A stretch of 64,000 nt of DNA from Pedobacter sp. MC2016-24 (GTDB lineage Bacteria; Bacteroidota; Bacteroidia; Sphingobacteriales; Sphingobacteriaceae). Positions 45,834 to 54,746 of this stretch are shown here, one piece after another. The notes beneath the pieces are model-generated. The model saw only the letters and a list, made by a program, of their open reading frames with translations, was not told the origin of the DNA and did not search any database. The number at the start of each line of letters is the position of its first letter. Within the stretch, counting starts at the first letter, position 1. A program made the position numbers and the translations under genes. The DNA is taken from NCBI RefSeq assembly GCF_015223055.1, contig NZ_JADFBX010000009.1, positions 186,001 through 250,000 of the forward strand, given 5' to 3'.

Positions 45834-47105
45834 ATGTTTTCAAACCTGCTACGTTACTGGCATATATATAGTAGTTATGTGCAGGAAATTGGAATAAAAA
45901 ATGAGGAAGGTAAAGACGGAAATATTCAAAACCGTCTTTTTACCTTCCTAGTCATTTATGGTCTTCCCTTAGGGCTCTTATCGTTGATCCCATCTGTAAT
46001 TGTGGAATATAGAATGGGCGAGCTGTTTATTGCTTTTGCTGACATTGTAGGCATGTCATTAATTATTTTGCTAACGCTTAACAGAAATGTGGGATTTGAA
46101 CTACGCAAGTATTTTGTCGCAGGCATGTTGATGTTGTTTTCTGTTATGAAGATAGCAACTCTTGGTTCATTTGAGGTAGGTAGCACTTATTTACTTGCAT
46201 TTAGCATCTTTATATCGCTCTCTTTTTCCAGAAAACTAGCGTATGTTTCGATAATTGCCAATTTAACGATCTGTGTTGGCTTTGCGTTTCTCATTAGATT
46301 TAAATTATTTAATTCAGCTATTCTTGATAGGTATACTTTCGAAACATGGAGTATTTATGCGCTCAATTTTTTGGTTGTTGACCTTGTATTGGTCATGCTC
46401 GTTTGTTTGGTTATAAAGGATATGGAGCGGGCAATTCAGAAATCGGAGGGCCTTTTTGAGAGACTTCAGCAAGAGGCAATCATGACATTAAAGCGCAAGC
46501 AGCTTTTGGAGGAATCCGAGATACATTATCGAAGTCTGTTCCTGCTGAATCCTTTGCCTATATTGATATATAACACTGCTAATGCTGATATTCTTCAGGT
46601 GAACATTGCTGCAGTGAAACGTTATGGATATACTGAGGCTGAATTCCTGAAAATGAGCATACAAACTATTTTTTCAGTAGGAATAAGAAATCAGACCAGT
46701 TCACTCCAAGAAATCAAGTATGAAAATAGCATCGGTTCACAAACTGTTAGCATGCATTATCCTAAAAACAGTAAGCCTTTCATTGCGGATGTCAGCTACA
46801 GCAATATCTCATTTATGGGAAGTGATAGCCGGCTATGCATTGTACGGGATATTACTTCTGATATAGAATTTACAGAAGCCATACAGAGAAAAAATGAAAT
46901 GCTTAATGAAATTGCATTTATGCAATCCCATTTTGTTAGGGCGCCATTGGCTCGTATCCTAGGATTGGTTGATTTATTATCCAAGAGTTCAGCTATTGGA
47001 GAAGAAGATAAACAGATCCTGACCTATCTTTTGGATTCAGCGGCAGAACTTGATAGGATTATCAAAAGTATAGTTGATCATACCGGTAACTCTGTTGAAA
47101 AATAA
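45834..47105 (+). CDS. Membrane PAS protein with a histidine phospho-acceptor-like helix but no ATPase domain
   Basis: The start is taken at ATG 45834; the frame is also open from 45807, which would overlap the TlpA gene by 17 bases. The protein has about 423 residues. The N-terminal 200 residues carry about six membrane helices, followed by a coiled coil and a PAS domain (YRSLFLLNPLPILIYNT, NIAAVKRYGYTEAEFL). The C-terminal 60 residues contain a HisKA-like helix (SHFVRAPLARILGLVDLL, His366) and then the protein ends. No ATP-binding N, G1 or G2 motif follows. So it cannot autophosphorylate by the usual route, and may be a sensor or phosphotransfer protein. It is the last gene of locus 3. Confidence 0.8.
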   Translation: MFSNLLRYWHIYSSYVQEIGIKNEEGKDGNIQNRLFTFLVIYGLPLGLLSLIPSVIVEYRMGELFIAFADIVGMSLIILLTLNRNVGFELRKYFVAGMLMLFSVMKIATLGSFEVGSTYLLAFSIFISLSFSRKLAYVSIIANLTICVGFAFLIRFKLFNSAILDRYTFETWSIYALNFLVVDLVLVMLVCLVIKDMERAIQKSEGLFERLQQEAIMTLKRKQLLEESEIHYRSLFLLNPLPILIYNTANADILQVNIAAVKRYGYTEAEFLKMSIQTIFSVGIRNQTSSLQEIKYENSIGSQTVSMHYPKNSKPFIADVSYSNISFMGSDSRLCIVRDITSDIEFTEAIQRKNEMLNEIAFMQSHFVRAPLARILGLVDLLSKSSAIGEEDKQILTYLLDSAAELDRIIKSIVDHTGNSVEK

Positions 47106-47350
47106 GCTTAGAAAGATTAGACTGGATTTGAAGTTTGATTTTTAAAATAATTAATATTTGCTTTGAAAAACCGTTTTTGTTGAAATTTCATTATAATTTT
47201 CTTTTAAATTATTATTATATATTTAAAAAATAAATAATTAATATATTGTATCGATTATAATTTATAACGATATTTTTAAAAATGGATACTTTTGAACGAT
47301 ATTATTTTAGAAGTTAAAATTTCAATAAAAATTTTCATCATAATATTTAC

Positions 47351-47394
47351 TTATAATCTAAAAAAATAAGTTACCTATTTTTTTTAGATTATAA
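47351..47394. terminator. Bidirectional A/T hairpin after the HxlR gene
   Basis: TTATAATCTAAAAAAATA at 47351-47368 pairs with TATTTTTTTTAGATTATAA at 47376-47394, with one extra T in the right arm, around a 7-base loop. It lies about 38 bases beyond the frame-restored stop of the HxlR gene (47432) but inside the shifted reading frame that ends at 47358. This supports 47432 as the original gene end. Confidence 0.7.
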
Positions 47395-47431
47395 TTTGAA
47401 ATCACATGGTTAACTGCCAACCATTTCTTTC

Positions 47432-47780
47432 CTATGATACAAGCCCCCAATCTGCCATGGCATTGAGTACAGTTTGCAGGCTCATGCCATGCTTGGTAAT
47501 CTCGTATTGCACCTTTATCGGCTTGGTATCCAATACAGTTCTTTTTTATAAGCTGGTGCAATTCCAGCTCTTGCAATTCCTTAGACAGCATTCTTGGTGC
47601 TATCTCTTCTACTTCACGCATTAACTGCATAAAATGGATACTCCCTTTATACATTAATGTACCTATAATAAAAGTTTTCCATTTACTATTCAGTACATCC
47701 TTGGCGTCACGAATGCCGCGAAGCATTTTTCCGCATAACATTGGATTTTCCAGATCGTAAATTATATTATTATCACTCAT
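47432..47780 (-). pseudogene. HxlR-family transcriptional regulator with a homopolymer frameshift
   Basis: Residues 1 to about 80 are a good winged-helix HxlR protein (NPMLCGKMLRGIRDAKDVLN, KWKTFIIGTLMYKGSIHFMQ, MLSKELQELELHQLIKK). After a run of six A residues on the coding strand (47542-47547) the frame goes astray and runs on to 47358 with unrelated residues. Removing one A restores RTVLDTKPIKVQYEITKHGM, then SLQTVLNAMADWGLVS, and a stop at 47432, which is the normal HxlR C-terminus at about 115 residues. It is divergent from the FrnE-like gene at 47941 and probably controlled that operon. A sequencing error in the A run cannot be ruled out, in which case the gene is intact. Confidence 0.8.
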
Positions 47781-47940
47781 CTCAATATTATTTTAGACTA
47801 AGTTCCCTATAATTATCAACATATACAATGGTAATATACTTCCCTTTTTGTAACCACTACACTAAAGGTAAGACATAACTGATTTATAGTTGCCAAGCCG
47901 GAAATTTGTGGCATAATCACTCAGCTATCTAATCAGTTAT

Positions 47941-48792
47941 ATGATCAAACAAACAACCATACTTTTCCAGCTACTCTTGATGGCCTTTGTATTTACGGCT
48001 TGTAGCCAGGAAAACCCTAACAAAGGGGTAGATAAAACTTCAAACAAAAAAAACTTAAAATTAAATAACATGCAAACAGTAAATCAAAAGATGAAAGTAG
48101 ATATCTGGTCTGACATCGCCTGTCCATTTTGCTACATAGGTAAAAGAAATTTTGAAACGGCAATGAAAGATTTCCCAAACAGGGATCAGATAGAAGTTGA
48201 ATGGCATAGTTTCCAGTTAGTTCCCGATGCTAAAAGCGGCAACGGGCTCAATGCTGATGAGGCCCTCGCAGCACATCACCACACCTCGGTAGAACAGGCC
48301 AGGGTAATGAATGACCAGGTCAGTAGAATGGCTGCCGGGGTTGGTTTAAAATACAACATGGACAAATTGGTTTGGGCGAACACCTTTGATGCGCATCGTA
48401 TGATACAATATGCGAAAACCATTGGTAAAGCTGATATCCTTGAAGAAAGGTTATTCCAGGCACATTTCATCAATGGAGAAGATGTTGGGGACTATGCTAC
48501 ACTGATACGCATAGCTGTAGAAATGCAAATGGATAAAGAGAGCGTAAAGGGAATCCTGGCAGGCAATAAGTTTGCTGATGAAGTGAAAAAAGATATTGAA
48601 GACTTTGCAAGATTAGGAGGAAAAGGTGTGCCCACTTTTGTATTGGGAGGCAATAAAGCCGCTTTTAGCGGAGCTGTTTCACCCGCTAATATCAAGCGTA
48701 CGTTGAACAGTGTTTTCAACGAGTGGAAGAAAGAACATCCCTCTACAGATATCCAGGGCGCAATCTGCCTGCCCGGTGGAGACTGCAATTAA
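47941..48792 (+). CDS. FrnE/DsbA-like oxidoreductase with a lipoprotein leader
   Basis: 283 residues. The C-terminal 230 residues are a DsbA-type FrnE protein (MKVDIWSDIACPFCYIGKRN, active-site Cys61 and Cys64), with the typical FQLVPDA, NTFDAHRMIQYAK and GKGVPTFVLGGNKAAFSGA segments. They are preceded by about 50 residues that form a lipoprotein signal (LMAFVFTAC, acyl-Cys21) and a linker. FrnE proteins usually start at MKVDIWSD and are cytosolic, so the leader is unusual. A second in-frame ATG (48091) could give the plain form. It is the first gene of the EmrAB-type operon and lies 160 bases from the divergent HxlR start. Confidence 0.85.
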   Translation: MIKQTTILFQLLLMAFVFTACSQENPNKGVDKTSNKKNLKLNNMQTVNQKMKVDIWSDIACPFCYIGKRNFETAMKDFPNRDQIEVEWHSFQLVPDAKSGNGLNADEALAAHHHTSVEQARVMNDQVSRMAAGVGLKYNMDKLVWANTFDAHRMIQYAKTIGKADILEERLFQAHFINGEDVGDYATLIRIAVEMQMDKESVKGILAGNKFADEVKKDIEDFARLGGKGVPTFVLGGNKAAFSGAVSPANIKRTLNSVFNEWKKEHPSTDIQGAICLPGGDCN

Positions 48793-48827
48793 TTCCGGCC
48801 AATTAAAATCTATAAATCAAATTCTCA

Positions 48828-50177
48828 ATGAAAGTCAATAAACATAAGTGTTTCCGGGGCTATATAATGGCTGTTGTTTTGCTTTTAGTCATTAAAAACA
48901 ATGCTATTGCGCAGACCATACTTCCCCTGGAACAGGCCCTTAAAATGGCTATGGAAAATAGCAAAAGATTAAAGGCAGATAGTCTTCAATATGGTATTGC
49001 CCAATCAAGGGTAACCCAGGCAGAACATGCAAATTTACCTCAATTATCAATCACCTCCAGTTACCAGCGGGTCAGCAGTAATATTACACCCTTTAATATC
49101 CAAATGCCAACAGGAAGTTTCAGCATAAATCCACAACTACTGAACCAATCCTTCAATGCTGTTCAGCTTAACCAGTCCTTGTTTAGCGGAGGTAAAAACG
49201 CATATAATAAAAAATCGCTGCAAAGGGAAAGTGAAGCTTCTCGGTATGACATAGAGGCAGCACAAATAAGCCTGCAAAAACAAGTACTTGAGATGTGGTA
49301 TGGATTATATAATGCTACAAAATCAGCATATATCATTGAGACCAATATATCAACTTTACAAGAGCGCAAAAAGGACATGCAAACGCTGCTAAAACAAGGG
49401 CTTGTACTGGAGAATGATGTGCTTAAAATAGACCTTGCCATGAGCAACCTGCAAAATACCCTGGCTGAGGTAAAGGCCAACAAGGCTATTTTAAATGATA
49501 ACCTTTGCATTGCTACAGGCCTGGGCGAAAATACGCTCATCACAATTACAGATGCAGAGATTGGGAAATTACCCGTTAAACCAGAACAGTCACGTGATGA
49601 AAAGCTCTGGTTAAACCGTCCGGAATTACGTGGTTTCTCACGCCGGGTGGAATCTGCAGCATACCGCACCAAATCAATCCGCGCAGATTATCTCCCAACT
49701 TTGGGATTGTTTGCCACTTTCAATGTAGATAATCCAAATCAAAGGGTAATTCCTTCAGTAAATAAATTTTACCCAACCGCATTGGCCGGGATTAGGTTAA
49801 ACTGGAACATATCTTCACTATACACAAACGGTGCAAGGGTTCGTGAATCAAAATTAGCTGAACAGCAATTACTCAGAAACAGCGAACAGGCAAGTGATCA
49901 GATCCAGTCCGAGGTAAAGGCATCATTGCATCAGGTGTCAAAAACACTGGAAAAGCTGGGCCTTGTGCAGAAACAGCTGGAACAGGCAAAAGAAAATTAC
50001 CGTGTGGAGCAGAACAAGCTCAAGGAACAGGTGACCACGCCTACCGATTTCCTGGAAGCCAATTCCATATTGCTACAGGCGGAGCTGAACCTCGCTACTG
50101 CACAAGCCAATAACGAACTGGCTGTTTATAATAGTATCCTTTCTAAAGGCAATCTTCTCTTCTTTAAAAAACAATAA
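48828..50177 (+). CDS. TolC-family outer-membrane efflux protein
   Basis: A 449-residue outer-membrane channel (signal peptide ending at AIAQTI). It has the TolC repeat pattern of two coiled-coil halves (LEQALKMAMENSKRLKADSL, NQSLFSGGKNAYNKKSL, GIRLNWNISSLYTNGARV). It has no lipobox, unlike the RND partner at 6228. It lies 35 bases after the FrnE-like gene and 11 bases before the adaptor gene. It is the outer duct of the EmrAB-type system. Confidence 0.92.
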   Translation: MKVNKHKCFRGYIMAVVLLLVIKNNAIAQTILPLEQALKMAMENSKRLKADSLQYGIAQSRVTQAEHANLPQLSITSSYQRVSSNITPFNIQMPTGSFSINPQLLNQSFNAVQLNQSLFSGGKNAYNKKSLQRESEASRYDIEAAQISLQKQVLEMWYGLYNATKSAYIIETNISTLQERKKDMQTLLKQGLVLENDVLKIDLAMSNLQNTLAEVKANKAILNDNLCIATGLGENTLITITDAEIGKLPVKPEQSRDEKLWLNRPELRGFSRRVESAAYRTKSIRADYLPTLGLFATFNVDNPNQRVIPSVNKFYPTALAGIRLNWNISSLYTNGARVRESKLAEQQLLRNSEQASDQIQSEVKASLHQVSKTLEKLGLVQKQLEQAKENYRVEQNKLKEQVTTPTDFLEANSILLQAELNLATAQANNELAVYNSILSKGNLLFFKKQ

Positions 50178-50188
50178 AAAATTTAAAA

Positions 50189-51265
50189 ATGAATAATCTT
50201 AGAAACATAATTTATTTGCTCCCGATGATGCTGATGATGGCCAGTTGTTCAACAGAGAGCACAGATAACGCACAGCTGGAAGCAGATATAAGCCCCGTAA
50301 TTCCACGTATTAATGGGATGGTTACCAAAATACGGGTGAGTGACAACCAACAGGTAAAAGAAGGCGATACACTGGTACTTCTTGACGATGCCGCCTCTAA
50401 AATCGCAGTAGCCCAAGCGGCAATTTCGTTATCACAAGCACAGCACAACGTATCCCTTGCCGGAAACAACAAGAATACAGCGAATGTGAATGTTTCGAAC
50501 GTCACGGCAAATGCCGATGCTGTATCTGCAAATCTTTCGGCATCAAATGCCGCCATTGAATCAGCTGCCGAGCAACTCCTTGTAGCAAGTAAAAATTTTG
50601 AACGCTACCAAAATCTGCTGCAACAAAAATCGGCTACCCAACAACAGTTTGACCAGGCAAAAATAACAAAGGCGGAAGCAGAAGCACGTTTAAAAACAGC
50701 AAAAAGCCAAAAGAATGCATTATTAAAGCAAATTGATGCCAGTCGTTTACAGATTACCAGTACGCAGACCCTGGTTTCTAACTCCAGCGAGAACATAAGA
50801 CTCGCGGAATTGGCGGTAGAACAGGCAAGAAATAGCCTGGATGCTGCAAAGTTACAGCTCTCTTACTGTACTATAGTTGCGCCAGCCGACGGGATAGTAT
50901 CTAAAAAGAATGTACAGATTGGCCAGGTCGTGGCTCCGGGGCAACCTCTTATGGCTGTTACCGATAACAAAAAGGTATGGGTTGTTGCCAACTTTAAAGA
51001 AACGCAGGTAGAGAAAATGAAACCAGGACAAGAGGCCACAATAAAGGTTGATGCATATCCAGATGAGGAATTCAAAGGGCATGTAGAATCCATTGCACAG
51101 GCGACGGGTGCCAGATTTTCATTCCTTCCAGCAGATAATGCTACGGGAAACTTCGTAAAAGTAACACAGCGTATACCTGTAAAAATAGTATTGGGAAACA
51201 GTAACAATAAACAAACACCCCTTCGTCCCGGGATGAGCGTATTTGTAAAAGTTAAAACAAAATAA
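50189..51265 (+). CDS. EmrA/HlyD-type membrane-fusion lipoprotein
   Basis: 358 residues. A signal peptide with lipobox (MMASCSTES, acyl-Cys20) is followed by the first half-lipoyl motif (PRINGMVTKIRVSDNQQVKEG), a long alanine- and glutamine-rich coiled-coil hairpin (about residues 75-215), the second lipoyl half (IVAPADGIVSKKNVQIGQVV) and a beta-barrel. EmrA proteins are usually anchored by one membrane helix, whereas a lipid anchor is used here. It bridges the DHA2 transporter (2 bases downstream) and the TolC protein. Confidence 0.9.
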   Translation: MNNLRNIIYLLPMMLMMASCSTESTDNAQLEADISPVIPRINGMVTKIRVSDNQQVKEGDTLVLLDDAASKIAVAQAAISLSQAQHNVSLAGNNKNTANVNVSNVTANADAVSANLSASNAAIESAAEQLLVASKNFERYQNLLQQKSATQQQFDQAKITKAEAEARLKTAKSQKNALLKQIDASRLQITSTQTLVSNSSENIRLAELAVEQARNSLDAAKLQLSYCTIVAPADGIVSKKNVQIGQVVAPGQPLMAVTDNKKVWVVANFKETQVEKMKPGQEATIKVDAYPDEEFKGHVESIAQATGARFSFLPADNATGNFVKVTQRIPVKIVLGNSNNKQTPLRPGMSVFVKVKTK

Positions 51266-51267
51266 TC

Positions 51268-52860
51268 ATGCATGACAACAATCAATCGCTGGAAGCAGTA
51301 CAGCAGCCTACTTTTGAAACAGGAGTTCGTAAGTGGCTGATCACGATCACCGTTATTACCTGTGCGTTGATGGAACTTATCGATGCATCAATTGTAAACG
51401 TAGCCACACGTCAGATTGCAGGTAACCTGGGCGCTACCATTGAAGAAACAGCATGGGTGGTTACCGCTTATGCGATATCGAATGTGGTAATTATACCCAT
51501 GACTGGCTTTTTAAGCGATCTTTTTGGCCGCAAAAGATATTTCACCGCATCTATCATCATCTTTACGGTTTCCTCGCTGCTTTGTGGTACGTCGGGATCC
51601 ATAGAAATGCTCATCTTCTGGCGTTTTGTGCAGGGCATAGGCGGAGGAGCCTTACTGGCTACAGCGCAGACAGTCCTGGTAGAAACCTTTCCGCCCGAAG
51701 AACTCGATAAAGCCAACGGTATCTTCGGCGCCGGCATTGTTATCGGCCCAACACTTGGACCGTTATTGGGCGGTTTTTTAACGGATAATCTTTCATGGAA
51801 CTGGATCTTCTATATCAATATCCCGATTGGTATCGTAGCTGCGTTTATGTCATGGAAATACATCAAAGGAACACCGGTAAAATTACCTGGAAAAATAGAC
51901 TGGCTTGGCATCGGGGCATTGGTCGTAGGAGTTGGAGGTTTACAGATGATACTTGAAGAAGGAGAAAGAAAAGACTGGTTTGCCAGTAATTTTATCACCA
52001 GCTTCTTTACCCTTACGATAGTTGGTCTGGTTATATTCATCTGGCGGGAGCTAACCACTAAAAATCCTGCAGTAGACCTGAGGGTGCTGGGCAACAGGAA
52101 TGTAGCAATAGGCTCCATCTTACGCTTTGTATTCGGGATGAGTATTTTTGTGTCCATTTTCTTATACCCCGTATTTGTTCAGGGGTTTCTGGGCTGGAAC
52201 GCAACCCGGACGGGATTGCTGATCTTGCCCGGGGCCTTCCTAACCGGAATGTTAATGGGTGTAAACGGTGCGCTTGTTAAAAAAGGGATAAATCCAAAGT
52301 TCCTGTTAATCTTTGGATTTTCTGCGGTAATCGCATTTTCATATTTCTTTTATAAGCATACAACACTGGCAGCGGGAGAATGGGATCTTTTATGGCCACA
52401 AATAATCAGAGGTCTTGGATTTGGTTTTATTTTTGTGCCTGCAGCAAGTCTGACACTGACCGGGCTTAAAGGCCGGAGCATTGGCCAGGCCTCTGGTTTA
52501 TCCAATATGTTACAATTACTCGGCGGATCAGTTGGCATCGCATTGGTAAACACCTACGTGGTAAGACGAATGGCCGTTCATCGTATCGAACTAATGGATA
52601 ACCTCTCGCTGTATAATCCACAATCTATGGAACGAATGAATGGGCTGATCAATCAATACCAGGGCGATGGCAAATCTTATACACAGGCCTATGAGATGGC
52701 CATGGCCACAATGAACGGAACGTTAAATGTGCAATCAGCGGTAGTAAGCTATGGTGAAGGTTTTTTACTCATCGGTGTAATGTGTGCCGTTGTGATTCCG
52801 CTGATTTTCTTTGCGAGGATCAAAAAGGGTGAAAGTATCGTAGTTGACTCAGCGCACTAA
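51268..52860 (+). CDS. EmrB/QacA-type DHA2 multidrug transporter (MFS)
   Basis: A 530-residue major-facilitator transporter of the 14-helix DHA2 class. The N-terminal motif MELIDASIVNVATRQIAGNL has the family's conserved Asp in helix 1. Motif A is GFLSDLFGRKRYF, and motif C is GIVIGPTLGPLLGGFL. The start lies 2 bases after the adaptor gene. Together with the adaptor and TolC genes it forms a three-part drug or toxic-compound exporter driven by protons. Regulation by the nearby HxlR gene is likely but unproven. A hairpin follows at 52883-52925. Confidence 0.95.
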   Translation: MHDNNQSLEAVQQPTFETGVRKWLITITVITCALMELIDASIVNVATRQIAGNLGATIEETAWVVTAYAISNVVIIPMTGFLSDLFGRKRYFTASIIIFTVSSLLCGTSGSIEMLIFWRFVQGIGGGALLATAQTVLVETFPPEELDKANGIFGAGIVIGPTLGPLLGGFLTDNLSWNWIFYINIPIGIVAAFMSWKYIKGTPVKLPGKIDWLGIGALVVGVGGLQMILEEGERKDWFASNFITSFFTLTIVGLVIFIWRELTTKNPAVDLRVLGNRNVAIGSILRFVFGMSIFVSIFLYPVFVQGFLGWNATRTGLLILPGAFLTGMLMGVNGALVKKGINPKFLLIFGFSAVIAFSYFFYKHTTLAAGEWDLLWPQIIRGLGFGFIFVPAASLTLTGLKGRSIGQASGLSNMLQLLGGSVGIALVNTYVVRRMAVHRIELMDNLSLYNPQSMERMNGLINQYQGDGKSYTQAYEMAMATMNGTLNVQSAVVSYGEGFLLIGVMCAVVIPLIFFARIKKGESIVVDSAH

Positions 52861-52882
52861 CGCCCTAGTAAACATGAAAAAA

Positions 52883-52925
52883 ACCTTCCAGATCGATTTA
52901 TATTTTGAGAATCCATCTGGAAGGT
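52883..52925. terminator. Hairpin between convergent emrB-like and qorB-like genes
   Basis: An 11-bp perfect stem (ACCTTCCAGAT at 52883-52893 / ATCTGGAAGGT at 52915-52925) with a 21-base loop, preceded by an A run. It lies between two convergent genes (stops at 52860 and 52962) and may end both transcripts. Confidence 0.65.
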
Positions 52926-52961
52926 AAGCTGATCAATAGCTAAAACGGCTTATTTTGGTGA

Positions 52962-53825
52962 TTAATTACTGAAATAAGCTGATTTTAGATAGGTTCTCAG
53001 ATCGGTTGGTTTACGGCCCAATAAATTCTCCATTGCAGGATCGATTTGCTCCAGATCATGGTGCCTGAATGTTTCTGCAAATAAGGATAAGATAAAGATA
53101 CCATCTTCAGGAACATTGTATTTCTTCAATGTAGCCTCATAATCCGCTGGCTCAGGACTGATGTAAGTAACCTGTTTACCCGCCAGTTCTGATAAAACTT
53201 CAGCAACATCGGCAAAAGAATAAGCTTTCGAACCGGTAATCACATAGGTTTTGTTTTCATGTCCGTCAGAGGTAATTGCATTCGCAATTGCTTCTGCCAT
53301 ATCTGTTCTCAATGCAAATGCCGCTTTTCCATCCTCAGCAGGAAAATATATTCCTGTATCTACAGCTTTTTCACCAACGTACATTGGGATGGTTTCAGCA
53401 TACATTGAATTCTGGAAGATGGTGTAGGTCAATCCACTACTTTTTATATAAGCTTCTGTATCTCCGTGTGAAGCCGCCAGAGGCATTAAAGGCGTAGTAC
53501 CATAATTACTTACGGCTCCACTAGTATAATAAATGTGTTTTAAGCCTTTCTCTTTTGCAGCATCAATGACATTTTTATGGTCCTGCAAACGGTCAAGCGA
53601 ACTCGAAGAAACCAATAACAAATCCTCAATACCTTCCAATGCACTTATTATCGAAGATGGATCGGTATAATCTCCCACACGTACTTGCACTCCTTTGGCT
53701 TTCAGATTGTCTGCTTTATTCTTGTCACGAACCAATGCTACCACTTGTTTTGCGGGCACTTTTTTAAGCAAACTATCTATAGTTGCCTTCCCTAAATGCC
53801 CCGATGCTCCTGTTACTAAAATCAT
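52962..53825 (-). CDS. QorB/YtfG-like NAD(P)H:quinone oxidoreductase (NmrA-like SDR)
   Basis: 287 residues. An N-terminal Rossmann motif MILVTGASGHLGKATIDSLL is followed by the NmrA-like core (VQVRVGDYTDPSSIISALEG, GLKHIYYTSGAVSNYGTTPL) and FRHHDLEQIDPAMENLLGRK near the C-terminus, with no classical YxxxK catalytic pair, as in QorB. Such enzymes reduce quinones or related electrophiles and are often controlled by HxlR regulators. A candidate operator lies about 225 bases upstream at 54050-54085. It faces the EmrAB-type operon across a hairpin. Confidence 0.88.
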   Translation of the reverse strand: MILVTGASGHLGKATIDSLLKKVPAKQVVALVRDKNKADNLKAKGVQVRVGDYTDPSSIISALEGIEDLLLVSSSSLDRLQDHKNVIDAAKEKGLKHIYYTSGAVSNYGTTPLMPLAASHGDTEAYIKSSGLTYTIFQNSMYAETIPMYVGEKAVDTGIYFPAEDGKAAFALRTDMAEAIANAITSDGHENKTYVITGSKAYSFADVAEVLSELAGKQVTYISPEPADYEATLKKYNVPEDGIFILSLFAETFRHHDLEQIDPAMENLLGRKPTDLRTYLKSAYFSN

Positions 53826-54417
53826 GTTCTTGTTATTTAATTATTTAAAACTCACGCACTAATTTCATACCTGTATCAATCATTTCTGATACCTCCGGAA
53901 AAGAACAATTAAATGTCACCTAAAGACTATATATCCACCAGCTGAAGTTGTAGATTTAAGCTAATTCCTGCAGCGAGTCATCCAATATTAAGTTTTCCCT
54001 GAATTAATTTCGGAGCTAAGTTACATGTATTTGCTATATATAATATATCACTATACAAATGGATACTGGTATACATTTGTATAGTATCAAATGGTTATAT
54101 GTTTATTGTTTTATTAGAGAACTAGTTTCTAAAATAGAAAGGATGATATCTTCATTTACACATAGACTACATTCCAAGTGAGTGATGGAATTAGAGTTCT
54201 TTGTGCCTGTCATGAATAATATGACGACTTTAAGAAGCTATTGTATCCTATAATTGATTCTTAGAAACACCAATAAGGAAAGCAAAAACCTAGGGATTAG
54301 GAACATTACCAAAGATATCGATTTCTTAATCCGAAGAGCCTTATAGTCACCAATCGAGAAACATCCTTGAAGGTTGAAAAACGGTTATTTACGATCAACA
54401 ATCAATAAAAAACTATC
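53826..54417. other. 592-bp gap upstream of the QorB-like gene
   Basis: No gene is recognised. It holds the promoter of the minus-strand QorB-like gene and, at 54050-54085, a strong inverted repeat. The stretch 54120-54400 has short open frames with no recognisable relatives and may be decayed coding DNA. Confidence 0.45.
54050..54085. promoter_or_regulatory. Perfect 12-bp inverted repeat, candidate operator
   Basis: ACTATACAAATG at 54050-54061 and CATTTGTATAGT at 54074-54085 are exact inverted copies separated by 12 bases (GATACTGGTATA, itself containing ATAC-TG-GTAT). The dyad spans 36 bp with 24-bp centre-to-centre spacing of the arms. This is the size expected for a dimeric winged-helix regulator such as HxlR or MarR. 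There is no U-tract, so a terminator is unlikely. It is the only strong dyad upstream of the QorB-like gene. Confidence 0.5.
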
Positions 54418-54700
54418 ATGACAAATATTTTAATCATCGAAAACGAAATTCTAAATATACTAAGGCTTAAAAAAATGCAACATGTGTTAAACGACAATAT
54501 TTGAATTCAGGGAAAGCTGCAAACGGTGAAAGAGAGTATAGGTTGTCTTGTAAAACCAGCCATGTAAATATCATGTTTGGGTTTATATATAATTGGTATC
54601 ATCATATTGTGGAATTATGCTTTCTAAGGGAGGAAAAATATGGTATTAGGAGTTGGAATCAAAATGCCAGCGGTGTGAAAGAAATAAAATTAGACATAAC
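54418..54700 (+). pseudogene. Response-regulator (LytTR type) N-terminal remnant
   Basis: An ATG at 54418 reads MTNILIIENEILNILRLKKM, very like the start of LytTR response regulators (compare MNILIIEDEKHIALRLQRLV at 5103). A stop follows after about 29 codons. The same frame continues after the stop with KLQTVKESIGCL, matching the next receiver segment, and a frame change then gives VNIMFGFI where the phospho-acceptor strand would be. The aspartate is absent and there is no LytTR domain, so it is a short dead fragment, lying just before the locus 4 sigma gene. Confidence 0.5.
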
Positions 54701-54746
54701 ATAGAATTCATATTGGTATCTTAACTTTACCGACAGTTGGGATTTT

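Noticed and set aside
47358..47431. Cys/His-containing C-terminal extension of the HxlR frame (CTQCHGRLGAC)
   Set aside because: Looks like a zinc motif but arises only from the A6 frameshift and runs through the terminator hairpin; the other frame gives the normal family sequence.
54501..54704. Open frame of 67 codons before the locus 4 sigma gene
   Set aside because: It overlaps the response-regulator remnant in another frame and has no recognisable domain; treated as decayed DNA.
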